Part shown: piece by piece, positions 18,316 to 26,740 of the stretch
Numbering within the stretch: position 1 is the stretch's first letter
Layout: every line of letters begins with the position of its first letter
Origin: Dehalococcoidia bacterium
GTDB lineage: Bacteria; Chloroflexota; Dehalococcoidia; GIF9; UBA5629
Assembly (NCBI GenBank): GCA_041653995.1
Contig: JBAZEK010000002.1
Location: 434,001 to 498,000, forward strand
DNA: 64,000 nucleotides
Direction: 5' to 3'
The notes under the pieces: model-generated
Told to the model about the DNA's origin: nothing
Seen by the model: only the letters and a program-made list of their open reading frames with translations
Databases searched by the model: none
Program-made: the position numbers and the translations under genes

Positions 18316-19065
18316 TTACAGACCAAGGTAGGTCTTTCTGACGGTCTCGTCTTTAAGCAGTTCTTTAGCTGTTCCCTCAGCTATGATATGTCCCCTCGAC
18401 ATGACGTAGTTCCTGACCGATAACGCGAAGGTAAAGCTCACGTCTTGCTCGGCGAGAAGGATAGTTACACCAAGGTCGTGGTAAATCTCCTCGACCCGCT
18501 TGAAAAGGTCCTCTTTCAGCTTGGGAGCAAGGCCGCTGGAAGGCTCATCCACCAGCATGAACTTGGGCTGGCGCATGAGCGACCTGCCGATAGCCAGCAT
18601 CTGGCGTTCCCCGCCCGATAACGTGCCGGATATCTGTTTCTGCCTCTCCTTGAGCCTGGGAAAAAGCGAGTAAACTTTGGTAAGGCTGGCGCTTACGTCT
18701 TTCTTGTTCTTGCACAGATAAGCGCCGGCCAGCAGGTTATCCTCGACGCTCATTTCCACGAACGGCCGGCCGCGCTCAGGGCAAAGCAGCAGGCCCAGTT
18801 TGGCGATCTCCGAAGCCTGCAGTTTTTCGATGCGCTTGCCATCGAATTCCACAGTGCCGGTAAAGGTGATATCTTCATCCCGGGTCCCTTTAAGCACTTC
18901 CTTTTCCCAGTTGATCAATCCGACTATGGCCCGCAACAGGGTTGTTTTACCGGCCCCATTGGGGCCGACCAGCCCGACCAGTTCACCCTCTTTGACGTGG
19001 ACGCTGGCGTCATCCAGCACCATGGCCGTGTCGTAGCGCACGGTTACATTGTTTACCTCAAGCAA
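18316..19065 (-). CDS. livF: Branched-chain-type ABC transporter ATPase LivF
   Basis: An ATP-binding subunit. Walker A is GPNGAGKTTLLRAI, the signature is LSGGERQMLAIGRSLM, and Walker B is KFMLVDEPSSGLAP. I start it at TTG 19065 (TTG CTT GAG GTA), because AGGAGGTG lies six bases upstream and the protein then begins exactly where LivF proteins do (LEVNNVTVRYD). An open frame to 19140 only reads livG sequence. It overlaps the livG end by eight bases. Length is 249 residues. Confidence 0.93.
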   Translation of the reverse strand: MLEVNNVTVRYDTAMVLDDASVHVKEGELVGLVGPNGAGKTTLLRAIVGLINWEKEVLKGTRDEDITFTGTVEFDGKRIEKLQASEIAKLGLLLCPERGRPFVEMSVEDNLLAGAYLCKNKKDVSASLTKVYSLFPRLKERQKQISGTLSGGERQMLAIGRSLMRQPKFMLVDEPSSGLAPKLKEDLFKRVEEIYHDLGVTILLAEQDVSFTFALSVRNYVMSRGHIIAEGTAKELLKDETVRKTYLGL

Positions 19066-19828
19066 TGAGCACCTCCTTGCCTGTATACGCTTCGATGACC
19101 CCCTTGTCCTTGGATATCTCCTCGGGCGTACCCTGCGCAAGCACCTCGCCGAAGTTCAGCACTATCACCCTATCCACGATTTTCATCAGCTCGCTGAGTT
19201 TGTGTTCTATGATGAGCATGGCCGGGCCCTCGCTGTGCAGCCGTCCGAAACGCCCGCCCTTGTGCAGCCGCTTAATGGAACGGGCCACCAGCTCGGTTTC
19301 CGCCGGGTTCAGGCCTCCGAAGGGCTCATCCAGCAGCATCAGTTCCGGCTCGGTAGCGATGGCCCTGGCCACTTCCAGACGCTTGAGGTCGCCGTGCGAT
19401 AATATGGAGGCGGGCTCGAGTGCAAGATCGGCAATGCCCACGAATTCCAGGGCGTCACGAGCTTTAATCTCGGCCCTTTTGACCCATTCGCCGCGTTTGC
19501 TGATCCTGGGGCAGAGGCAGCCGACCATGACATTGGCTATGATTGGCAGGTGACGGAAGGGCTTGACCACCTGAAATGTGCCTACCATTCCGCGCTGAAC
19601 GATCTCCCAGGGGCGGCGCTTGGTTATATCCTCACCCTTGAATCGGATCGTGCCGGAGTCCGGCTTGAGAATTCCCAGCAGGCAGCGTATAAGGGTTGTC
19701 TTGCCGGCGCCGTTGGGGCCTATCAGGCCGACGATCTCATCCTGCGCCACCTGGAAACTCACGTTGTTCACGGCAACGAGGCCGCCGAAGTGCTTGGTTA
19801 CATTCTCCACTTCGAAAAAGGCTGACAT
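19058..19828 (-). CDS. livG: Branched-chain-type ABC transporter ATPase LivG
   Basis: The second ATPase subunit. The chain begins SAFFEVENVTKHFGGLVAVN, Walker A is GPNGAGKTTLIRCL, and Walker B is ELMLLDEPFGGLNPAE, with the C-terminal LIIEHKLSELMKI typical of LivG. The signature region SHGDLKRLEVARAIA departs from the usual SxGxQR form in the way LivG proteins do. The ATG at 19828 follows GAGGAGG and sits two bases beyond the acyl-CoA ligase stop. Confidence 0.93.
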   Translation of the reverse strand: MSAFFEVENVTKHFGGLVAVNNVSFQVAQDEIVGLIGPNGAGKTTLIRCLLGILKPDSGTIRFKGEDITKRRPWEIVQRGMVGTFQVVKPFRHLPIIANVMVGCLCPRISKRGEWVKRAEIKARDALEFVGIADLALEPASILSHGDLKRLEVARAIATEPELMLLDEPFGGLNPAETELVARSIKRLHKGGRFGRLHSEGPAMLIIEHKLSELMKIVDRVIVLNFGEVLAQGTPEEISKDKGVIEAYTGKEVLIA

Positions 19829-19829
19829 T

Positions 19830-21536
19830 TTAGAGATCCTCCTCTCTGAGTTCGCGCCTTGATACCTTGCCGACGTCGGTCTTGGGAACCTCGCCCCTGA
19901 ATTCAACGATCTTTGGACACTTATAGTGGGCCAGCCGTTCCATGGTATATACGAGGATGTCCTGTTCAGTCACCTTTCCCCTGGCCTCCGTCTCAAGTAC
20001 CACAATAGCCTTAACCTTCTCTCCCACGTCGGGATCGGCTACACCGATCACGCCAGCCTCTTTAACCTGCGGATGACCTGTCAGTACCTCCTCCACCTCG
20101 CGGGCGAAGACGGCCAGACCTTTATATTTGATCATGTCCCTCTTTCTGTCGTAGAAATAGAAATATCCCTCCTCGTCCATCCTGGCGAGGTCGCCTGTCC
20201 TAACCCAGGTCTCCCCATCTATCTGCACAAACATCAATTTGGTATCCTCGGGCTTGTTCCAGTAGCCCTTGGCTATCTGCGGGCCTTTAAAGGCGAGCTC
20301 GCCTGTTTCACCCAAAGGCAGGAATTCATTTTTAGCGGGATCCAGGATGCCGGCCACACAGCCTGACATCGGAACCCCGAATGAGCCGATCTTGGGCCTG
20401 CCGTAGGGGCTGACTATGCCCACCGAGGTGGTCTCGGTCATGCCCCAGCCTTCGTGTATTTTAACGCCGGTGCGTTTCTCCCATCCCCTGGCCGTATCTT
20501 CCAGCAGCGCGTCGGCGCCCGATACAAGGACCTTCAGCTTTTTCCAGTTGACGCGATCCGTCCTGTGGTAATCGCGCAGCACTTCAAACAGCGCCGGGAC
20601 GCTGTAGAAAATAGTTGCCCCGTAGCTTTCGATGGCGTTGAGGATATCATCGAGGTCAGGTGTCGTGAATATCACAAGTGTATAGCCCTGCGTCATGGAA
20701 CCTGACATAACCACCGACTGGCCATAGATATGATAGAAGGGCAGGTAACCGATGACCACCTCCTTACCCTGCTGAACTATATCTCCCCAGAATATCTGCG
20801 CGATGTGCTGTGCTGCGACCAGGTCGAAGTGTGTAATCATGGCGGCCTTGGGCAGGCCTGTGGTGCCGCCGGTGTAGGGCAGGGAGACAAGGTCCTCATG
20901 GATGTCAAACTCGATCTTGGGAGGCTTGGGTGGGTACTTTTTAAGCAGTTCCTGTAACTGGTAGAACCCCTCCCGTTTGAATATCTCCGGAGGCGGGGCC
21001 GACATCTTCTGGTATACGGCGCGCAGCATGCTTTTGCCCAGGAACTTCTTCAATGCCGGCAGGTATTCGGCGATATTGGTCAGTATAACCCGGTCCAGCT
21101 TGACCCCGGCCCTTTCCACGTTTTCCCACAGAATATCCTGACAGACGATGGTGGTAGCGCCGCTGTCAAGTATCTGGTGCTTGATCTCGGGACTTACGTA
21201 TACAGGGCTGATGGCAGTAACAATTGCCCCGGCCTTGAGCGCACCGAAGTAGGCTATTATAAATTGCGGTGAGTTGAGGAGAAGCAGAGCCACCTTGTCG
21301 CCCTTCTTGACCCCCAGGTCGCAGAGTGCTGTAGCGAACCTGTCGATCTGGTCCCGCAGCTCCCGGTAGCTTATTTTCTGGCCGTAGAATATGACAGCCG
21401 TCTTGTCTTTGAATTTCTCGGTCGTTTCATCTATGGTCTGGACTACCGATTTCTCAGGGATGACTACGTCGGCCGGGACACCTTTCGCATAGAACTTCAG
21501 CCACGGCCTCGCTTCATAGATGTCTTTATTGGACAC
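19830..21536 (-). CDS. AMP-dependent acyl-CoA ligase (long-chain fatty-acid/aryl-CoA ligase type)
   Basis: It adenylates a carboxylic acid and transfers it to CoA. The AMP-binding P-loop is PYTGGTTGLPKAAMITH, the A5 motif is GWGMTETT, and the hinge/A8 region is WVRTGDLARMDEEGYFYFYDRKRDMIKYKG. The conserved catalytic lysine region near the end is VPKTDVGKVSRREL. Length is 568 residues. It starts at GTG with GAGGAGGT ahead. It is co-transcribed with livG-livF, so the acid brought in by the ABC importer is probably its substrate. Chain type (fatty, branched or aromatic) cannot be told from the motifs. Confidence 0.92.
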   Translation of the reverse strand: MSNKDIYEARPWLKFYAKGVPADVVIPEKSVVQTIDETTEKFKDKTAVIFYGQKISYRELRDQIDRFATALCDLGVKKGDKVALLLLNSPQFIIAYFGALKAGAIVTAISPVYVSPEIKHQILDSGATTIVCQDILWENVERAGVKLDRVILTNIAEYLPALKKFLGKSMLRAVYQKMSAPPPEIFKREGFYQLQELLKKYPPKPPKIEFDIHEDLVSLPYTGGTTGLPKAAMITHFDLVAAQHIAQIFWGDIVQQGKEVVIGYLPFYHIYGQSVVMSGSMTQGYTLVIFTTPDLDDILNAIESYGATIFYSVPALFEVLRDYHRTDRVNWKKLKVLVSGADALLEDTARGWEKRTGVKIHEGWGMTETTSVGIVSPYGRPKIGSFGVPMSGCVAGILDPAKNEFLPLGETGELAFKGPQIAKGYWNKPEDTKLMFVQIDGETWVRTGDLARMDEEGYFYFYDRKRDMIKYKGLAVFAREVEEVLTGHPQVKEAGVIGVADPDVGEKVKAIVVLETEARGKVTEQDILVYTMERLAHYKCPKIVEFRGEVPKTDVGKVSRRELREEDL

Positions 21537-21640
21537 GGCTTACCTCCTCAACCTTTGAATTAAGCCAATATAGCATATTTCGGCTTCGTATTCAACGTAG
21601 CCGGATCAGAGAGCAGGCGTATTACCCAGGATGGATCAAA

Positions 21641-22411
21641 TTATCCGGCGAACATACCTCCGGTCACCACGATGTTTTCACAGTTCACATAGCTCGAATC
21701 GTCCGAGGCCAGGAAAACAACTACCTTGGCTACCTCATCGGGCTCGCCGATGCGTCCCAGGGGTATCTGCTTGACAGCTATATCAAGTATTTCAGGGACG
21801 CCCCAGATAGGCTGCGAGAAGCGGGTACGTATAAATGAAGGAGAGATGGAATTGCAGCGGATGCTGTAGGGGCCGAGCTCGGTGGCCAGCATCCTGGTCA
21901 TGTGGATCATACCCGCCTTGCTGATAGCATAGACGGCGAGCATGGGATCGGGACGCATACCGCCGGCAGATGCGATGTTGATAATATTGCCGGGCTTTTT
22001 GTTTTCGATCATCAATTTGGCTATGCCGAGAGAAAGGAAGAAGGGGCCCTTGAGGTTGACCGACATGATCTTATCCCACAGTCTCTCGTCGGCCTGCAGC
22101 ACGGGGCCGAAAAAGGGGCTTACCGCCGCGCAATTGACCAGTATATCCACCCCTCCGAAATCGGTTTTGGCCTTGTCGATAAGCTTATTGACATCTTCTA
22201 TCACGCCCATGTCGGTGCCGGTCCAGACGGCTTTCCTGCCAGTTTTCTTTACCTCATCCGCCAGTCCCTGCAGGCTGTCGGTCTTTTTGTCGCACATTAG
22301 AATATCCGCACCTGCTTCAGCGAGCTTGAGAACCACTGCTTTACCGATGCCTCCCCCGGCGCCGGTCACCAGAGCTACCTTTCCGATAAGGGGTTGATAA
22401 CTGTTTGCCAT
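21641..22411 (-). CDS. SDR family NAD(P)-dependent oxidoreductase
   Basis: A classical short-chain dehydrogenase/reductase of 256 residues. The cofactor motif is VTGAGGGIGKAVVLK, followed by NCAAVSP (variant of NNAG), a Ser in NIASAGGMRPDP, and the catalytic YAISK. The C-terminal GGMFAG is typical. An acidic residue after beta-2 (LMCDKK) hints at NAD rather than NADP. It is upstream of the ligase-livGF operon in the same direction, with a 104-base gap, and may act on the same CoA-linked pathway. Substrate unknown. Confidence 0.88.
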   Translation of the reverse strand: MANSYQPLIGKVALVTGAGGGIGKAVVLKLAEAGADILMCDKKTDSLQGLADEVKKTGRKAVWTGTDMGVIEDVNKLIDKAKTDFGGVDILVNCAAVSPFFGPVLQADERLWDKIMSVNLKGPFFLSLGIAKLMIENKKPGNIINIASAGGMRPDPMLAVYAISKAGMIHMTRMLATELGPYSIRCNSISPSFIRTRFSQPIWGVPEILDIAVKQIPLGRIGEPDEVAKVVVFLASDDSSYVNCENIVVTGGMFAG

Positions 22412-22541
22412 AGGTAAAACCTCCTGAATTTATAAGGGATTAATAATCTAGGCCGTTGGGTATTCTAACATCTGCTCGAAAAAGGGGTCAAACTAAGGGG
22501 AGAGCATATCCGCAACAACTTCCACCATGTGCCCGGCTGTG

Positions 22542-23441
22542 TCAGCGGACTGTGTCGGGAACGGCGGTCAGGCGATCGGTCTCGAGAGCTTTTTCCATGG
22601 CCGTTATGGCCACTTCTAACTGGCTGTCCGTCGGCCGGCGCGTGGTCATGGCCTGCAGCCAGAGCCCGGGCAGTAGCAGCCAGTGGACGAAGCGATTGTT
22701 GTTGTATCGGGCTTCCAGTTTGATCAGCTCGTAGCTGAGGGCTGCTATGACGGGCAGTAGCAGGATGCGTGAGGCAATGCTGATCCAGATGGGAGGACGG
22801 CCCAGCAGGGCGAAGACGGCGATGGCCAGAACCAGGACTACCAGCAGGAAGCTGGTGCCGCAGCGCGTATGAGCGGTGGAATACTTCATCACGGCGGCCA
22901 CTTCAAGCGGCGCTCCTGCCTCGTAGGCGTTGACGGACATGTGTTCGGCGCCGTGGTAGGCGAAAATCTCGCGGATGTCCTTCATACGTCCTATGACAGC
23001 GAGATAGACGATAAAGAGGATAATGCGGATCACACCTTCGATAACGTTGCTGAGAAACGCCGAGCTTATGAAGGGGTCCAGCAGCCTGGCTGCCAGCAGA
23101 GGCAGGACAAAGAAGAGCGCCACTGCAAGAACAACGCCCATGATCACGCTGCCCCAGATCATGCCCGGTGTTATCTTCTCCTGCTCAGTCTCCGTTGATA
23201 CCTGCGCTGAGTACATCAGGGCACCTGTGCCCAGCACCACCGTTTCTATCAGGGCTATCACTCCCCGGACCAGCGGGACCTCGCGCCATTTGCCTTTGTA
23301 CAGCGTGGCCAGCGGCCGGGTGCTGACCTCGATGCCTCCGTCCATCCTGCGAACTGCGATGGAGGTGTTGTTGCGGCCGCGAATCATCACGCCTCCCATC
23401 ACAGCCTGGCCGCCGTAGTAAAAGGGCTTCTCTTTCTTCAT
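22542..23441 (-). CDS. DUF1385 (YqhQ-like) membrane protein
   Basis: A 299-residue multi-spanning membrane protein of unknown function, recognised by the N-terminal YYGGQAVMGGVMIRGRNN and the central FAYHGAEHMSVNAYEAG and HTRCGTSFLL segments. About five hydrophobic helices lie at residues 100-250. It follows the ribosomal protein operon, but a strong terminator lies 12 bases before its ATG and no ribosome-binding site is visible, so its expression may depend on read-through. In many bacteria this family neighbours prfA or rpmE. Confidence 0.88.
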   Translation of the reverse strand: MKKEKPFYYGGQAVMGGVMIRGRNNTSIAVRRMDGGIEVSTRPLATLYKGKWREVPLVRGVIALIETVVLGTGALMYSAQVSTETEQEKITPGMIWGSVIMGVVLAVALFFVLPLLAARLLDPFISSAFLSNVIEGVIRIILFIVYLAVIGRMKDIREIFAYHGAEHMSVNAYEAGAPLEVAAVMKYSTAHTRCGTSFLLVVLVLAIAVFALLGRPPIWISIASRILLLPVIAALSYELIKLEARYNNNRFVHWLLLPGLWLQAMTTRRPTDSQLEVAITAMEKALETDRLTAVPDTVR

Positions 23442-23452
23442 CAGGCTAAAAA

Positions 23453-23481
23453 AAAGGGGCGGCCTTGGTAACCGCCCCTTT
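23453..23481 (-). terminator. Intrinsic terminator after rpmE
   Basis: A 10-bp stem, AAAGGGGCGG on the minus strand at 23481-23472 and CCGCCCCTTT at 23462-23453, with a 9-base loop and a run of eight T (positions 23455-23448). It ends the rplU-rpmA-rpmE transcript. Confidence 0.88.
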
Positions 23482-23500
23482 AAAGGTCAGATTGCGATTA

Positions 23501-23713
23501 TCAGGCCTTTTTCTCCCTCTTGTATTTCTTATTGAAGCGCTCCACGCGGCCCGCTGTATCGATGATCTTCTGCTCGCCCGTGAAGAAAGGATGGCATTTA
23601 TTGCACAGCTCAACCCTGAGCGTCTGCCTGGTGGACCCTGTGGTGAAGCTGTTGCCGCACGAGCAGGTCACCGTGGCATCGGGGAAATACTTGGGATGGA
23701 TTTTCTCTTTCAT
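23501..23713 (-). CDS. rpmE: Large ribosomal subunit protein bL31
   Basis: A 70-residue zinc-type L31 with all four cysteines (C17, C19, C37, C40: CSCG and CNKC). It begins [10 protein letters not shown] and ends with a basic tail. It lies third in rplU-rpmA-rpmE; its first base overlaps the last base of the rpmA frame. Confidence 0.97.
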   Translation of the reverse strand: MKEKIHPKYFPDATVTCSCGNSFTTGSTRQTLRVELCNKCHPFFTGEQKIIDTAGRVERFNKKYKREKKA

Positions 23714-23973
23714 TATTGCTGTCCCGGGTAAACACTGACCCTTTTCTTGTTCTTGGTATGGTGCTCGAATTTAACTATGCCATCGACCGTGGCAAAGAGA
23801 GTGTAGTCCCTGCCGCAGCCAACATTAGTGCCGGGATGAATCCTGGTGCCGCGCTGCCTGACGATAATAGTGCCGCTGTGCACCGCCTGCCCGCCGTAGC
23901 GTTTGACTCCCAGGCGCTTGGATTTGCTGTCACGGCCGCAGCGCGTGCTGCCGCCGCCTTTCTTGTGAGCCAT
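23713..23973 (-). CDS. rpmA: Large ribosomal subunit protein bL27
   Basis: An 86-residue peptidyl-transferase-centre protein. The N-terminus [20 protein letters not shown] has no Firmicutes-type cleavable extension; the usual Asn in GGSTRNG is Cys here. Next to rplU, as in most bacteria. Confidence 0.97.
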   Translation of the reverse strand: MAHKKGGGSTRCGRDSKSKRLGVKRYGGQAVHSGTIIVRQRGTRIHPGTNVGCGRDYTLFATVDGIVKFEHHTKNKKRVSVYPGQQ

Positions 23974-24353
23974 TAGTTGTCACCTCCGCTGACTGCCTTT
24001 GCTCTGGTGGCTTTTTTCGGTGATTTGCCGCCCGGCTTAACGATCTCCGTGATCAACAGCCTGGTGTAAGGCTGGCGGTGTCCGGTCTTGCGGCGCTCAC
24101 GTACTTTGTTCTTGTAGCGGAATACAATGATCTTGCGGGCTTTGCCTTCCTCAAGGCATCTGGCGATCACTTTTGCGCCCTGGACCTCGGGGGTGCCTAT
24201 TACGACTTCATCGCCGTCGGCTATCATCAGTACCCGACTAAGCTCCACATCTTTGCCTGACTCGACGTGAAGAAGCTCGGTGTTAATGACCTGTCCGGCC
24301 CTGACCCTGAACTGTTTGCCGCCGCTCTCAACGATTGCATAAGAATTGCTCAT
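23973..24353 (-). CDS. rplU: Large ribosomal subunit protein bL21
   Basis: A 23S-rRNA-binding ribosomal protein. It begins [19 protein letters not shown] and has the signature [21 protein letters not shown] basic C-terminal extension of about 20 residues ([10 protein letters not shown]) makes it 126 residues, longer than the usual 103. It is the first gene of the operon behind a strong promoter. Confidence 0.97.
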   Translation of the reverse strand: MSNSYAIVESGGKQFRVRAGQVINTELLHVESGKDVELSRVLMIADGDEVVIGTPEVQGAKVIARCLEEGKARKIIVFRYKNKVRERRKTGHRQPYTRLLITEIVKPGGKSPKKATRAKAVSGGDN

Positions 24354-24388
24354 TTTATCTATTCCCTGTGAAAAACGATAACCGTGTA

Positions 24389-24417
24389 AATATATCAGCC
24401 TGAAGGCGCGGTGTCAA
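24389..24417 (-). promoter_or_regulatory. Sigma-70-type promoter of rplU-rpmA-rpmE
   Basis: On the minus strand, TTGACA at 24417-24412, a 17-base spacer and TATATT at 24394-24389, about 35 bases before the rplU ATG. One of the best promoter matches in the window. Confidence 0.8.
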
Positions 24418-24478
24418 ATCTGACAGGCAGTCTAAAAAGCCGTGCATTTCTATTATGACAGTGAGAGGAATATGAAGG

Positions 24479-24649
24479 TTATTCGCCGGCGCTGCCCTCT
24501 TCCCGGCAGGCGATTTCGCAATGTCTCATATATACCAGGTCGCTGGTCACGGTGTCCCGGGCGAGGTATCCGCCTTCTACCTGGCTGACGACCATGAACC
24601 ACCTTCCTGACTCATCCTGTATTCTCTTGGGTTTGTCCGAAAAATCCAT
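24479..24649 (-). CDS. Small hypothetical protein
   Basis: A 56-residue acidic protein starting MDFSDKPKRIQDESGRW. It has two cysteines (HCEIACRE) near the C-terminus but no recognisable motif. I choose the ATG at 24649, because AAAAGGA lies nine bases upstream. An earlier ATG at 24718 overlaps the stop of the flavoprotein gene by four bases and would give 79 residues. Either way it probably shares the flavoprotein's transcript. Unknown function. Confidence 0.6.
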   Translation of the reverse strand: MDFSDKPKRIQDESGRWFMVVSQVEGGYLARDTVTSDLVYMRHCEIACREEGSAGE

Positions 24650-24714
24650 ATAACTAAGTTCCTTTTTCACATGTACGGTCGATAATTTTAGCACTTTCAG
24701 CCCGAAGTGCAATA

Positions 24715-26655
24715 TCATAGCTTCAGGGCAATATCAGCCCCCTGTTCCACGGCGGCCAGTATCTTGCCCGGCTTGCAGGCGTCTCCTATCACATACACTT
24801 CGGGCACGATGTCTTTGACCTGGTCTCCGAGTGAGTCAGCCGGCACCGCTCCGGTTGCCATGACGATGGTGTCGAAGGGGCCGAGCCTCTGCTCCCCTCC
24901 AGGCGTATCTACAACGGCGAAATCGTCATCGATGGATTTCACGGCGGACTGTGTGAGTATCAGCACCTGCTTTTCCTGGAGCCGCCGGCGCAGGAAAAAG
25001 CGTGCGGCCGGTCCTATATCACGGGCTGTATGTTTGAGCATTTCGACAACGGTTACGGACACGTCCTTTCCCGCCAGGTAATCGGCTGTCTCGCAGCCGA
25101 CCAGTCCGCCTCCGATTACCAGTACACAGATTCCGACCTCTTCCGAGGTCAGTGCCCTGCGTGCGCTCATCACCCTCTTGCTGTTGATGCCCGGTATATT
25201 GGGAATGGCGGACTCCGACCCTGTGGCTATGATCAGTACATCCGGCTTAATCTCCCTGACCATGTCGGCCGTCAGCGCCTGCCCGCACTGTATGTGTACT
25301 CCCATCTCACGGATGGCCTTGATACGGGAATGCGCCACTTCCTGGTAGAGGGACTTTGAGGGCGGTATTGCGGCGAGCTTGACCTGGCCACCCAGGTAGC
25401 CCTCCTTTTCGTATAGAGTCACTTTGTGCCCGCGCAGAGCTGCAACTCTGGCTGCTTCAAGGCCGCCCGGCCCGGCCCCTGCTATCAGCACTTTTTTAGG
25501 GGAAGATGTCTCAGGCTGAGAGTATTGCTCCTCTCTGCCGACTGCCGGATTCTGTATACAGGTTATAGAAGGCCTTAGCCAGATGGCAAGCCCTTCTATG
25601 CAGCCCTCATTGCAGGACAGGCATTTAACGATATCCTGCTCCCTGTCATCGCGAACCCTGGCAGGCCAATCCGGATCGGTCAGCGACTGCCTGCCGATAT
25701 GCACGATATCTGCCTTGCCGGAGGCGAGGATCTCCCGGGCGACAGCGGGATCGTTGATGCGGCCGGTTACCAGCACGGGTACATCAAGGGCTTGCTTGAA
25801 CTGAAGTGATGTCTGCGAGTTGAATCCCTGGGGCATATCCGGGGGCGCACTTGTCAGGTGGCCGGATTCGTATACGCCTATGGAAACATCGGCGGCGTCG
25901 ATGCCGGCTGAGACCAGTTTCTTCATCATCTCGATGCTCTCAGGGACGGTGCGCCCCATCTGCACAGCCTCTTCGCCGCTGATGCGGAAGAGCAGGGGAA
26001 AGTCCGGACCGACCAATTCTCGGGCCCGCTTGACGATCTCGAGCGGAAAGCGCAGGAATCCGTCGGGCCCGCCTCCGTATCCATCCGTACGCTTGTTGGC
26101 ATAGGCCGACATAAACTGGGCGATAAGGTAACCGTGGGCCCCGTGGATCTCGGCGGCGTCGCAGCCCGCCTCCTGCGCCCGCCGGGCGGCCTGCGCATAT
26201 TTCTCCACCAGGTCATTTATCTCGGAGATGGTGAGCATCTGCGGCACCTGTCTTACGATGGGATCGGGTATAGGCGAGGGAGCTATGGGCTGCCTGTTAT
26301 TGATAAAGAACGGGAAGGTGCAGCGGCCCGGGTGATAAAGCTGGACCGCGATCCGGGCGCCATATTTATGTACTGCGTCGGCCAGCTTCTTGAAACCGGT
26401 TATCAGGTTGTCGTCATGCAGGCAAAGCTGGTGTCCGCTGCCCAACCCCCTTTCACCATCCACAGCGGTCACCTCGATTATAATCAGTCCGAAGCCGCCC
26501 CTGGCGCGCGCCTCGTGGTATTTGATCAGCCTGTCGGAAACCCCGCCTCCATCGGCTGCGAAGCCCGTCGCCATAGGCGGTACGGACAGCCGGTTCTTGA
26601 TCTCCAGCTTACCGATCTTGATGGGTTGAAAGAGAACCTGGTATTTATCTGACAT
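24715..26655 (-). CDS. NADH:flavin oxidoreductase / 2,4-dienoyl-CoA reductase family (FadH-like)
   Basis: A three-cofactor enzyme of 646 residues. An Old Yellow Enzyme TIM barrel with FMN occupies about 1-345 (start FQPIKIGKLEIKNRLSVPPM; catalytic-loop AEIHGAHGYLIAQFMS). A 4Fe-4S loop follows at about 346-370 (CLSCNEGC, then WLRPSITC). An FAD/NAD(P) domain covers about 387-646 (KKVLIAGAGPGGLEAARVAA and CVLVIGGGLVGCETADYL). FadH reduces 2,4-dienoyl-CoA; relatives reduce enoates, trimethylamine or bile-acid enones. The precise substrate is unknown. RBS AAAGGAGTG precedes the ATG. Confidence 0.92.
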   Translation of the reverse strand: MSDKYQVLFQPIKIGKLEIKNRLSVPPMATGFAADGGGVSDRLIKYHEARARGGFGLIIIEVTAVDGERGLGSGHQLCLHDDNLITGFKKLADAVHKYGARIAVQLYHPGRCTFPFFINNRQPIAPSPIPDPIVRQVPQMLTISEINDLVEKYAQAARRAQEAGCDAAEIHGAHGYLIAQFMSAYANKRTDGYGGGPDGFLRFPLEIVKRARELVGPDFPLLFRISGEEAVQMGRTVPESIEMMKKLVSAGIDAADVSIGVYESGHLTSAPPDMPQGFNSQTSLQFKQALDVPVLVTGRINDPAVAREILASGKADIVHIGRQSLTDPDWPARVRDDREQDIVKCLSCNEGCIEGLAIWLRPSITCIQNPAVGREEQYSQPETSSPKKVLIAGAGPGGLEAARVAALRGHKVTLYEKEGYLGGQVKLAAIPPSKSLYQEVAHSRIKAIREMGVHIQCGQALTADMVREIKPDVLIIATGSESAIPNIPGINSKRVMSARRALTSEEVGICVLVIGGGLVGCETADYLAGKDVSVTVVEMLKHTARDIGPAARFFLRRRLQEKQVLILTQSAVKSIDDDFAVVDTPGGEQRLGPFDTIVMATGAVPADSLGDQVKDIVPEVYVIGDACKPGKILAAVEQGADIALKL

Positions 26656-26740
26656 GGAGACACTCCTTTGTACTGGCGCTATTTATTCGACTATATAGGA
26701 TATCATTTCGCAGGCAGGGAAGGGGAAACTGCCGGCCTTT

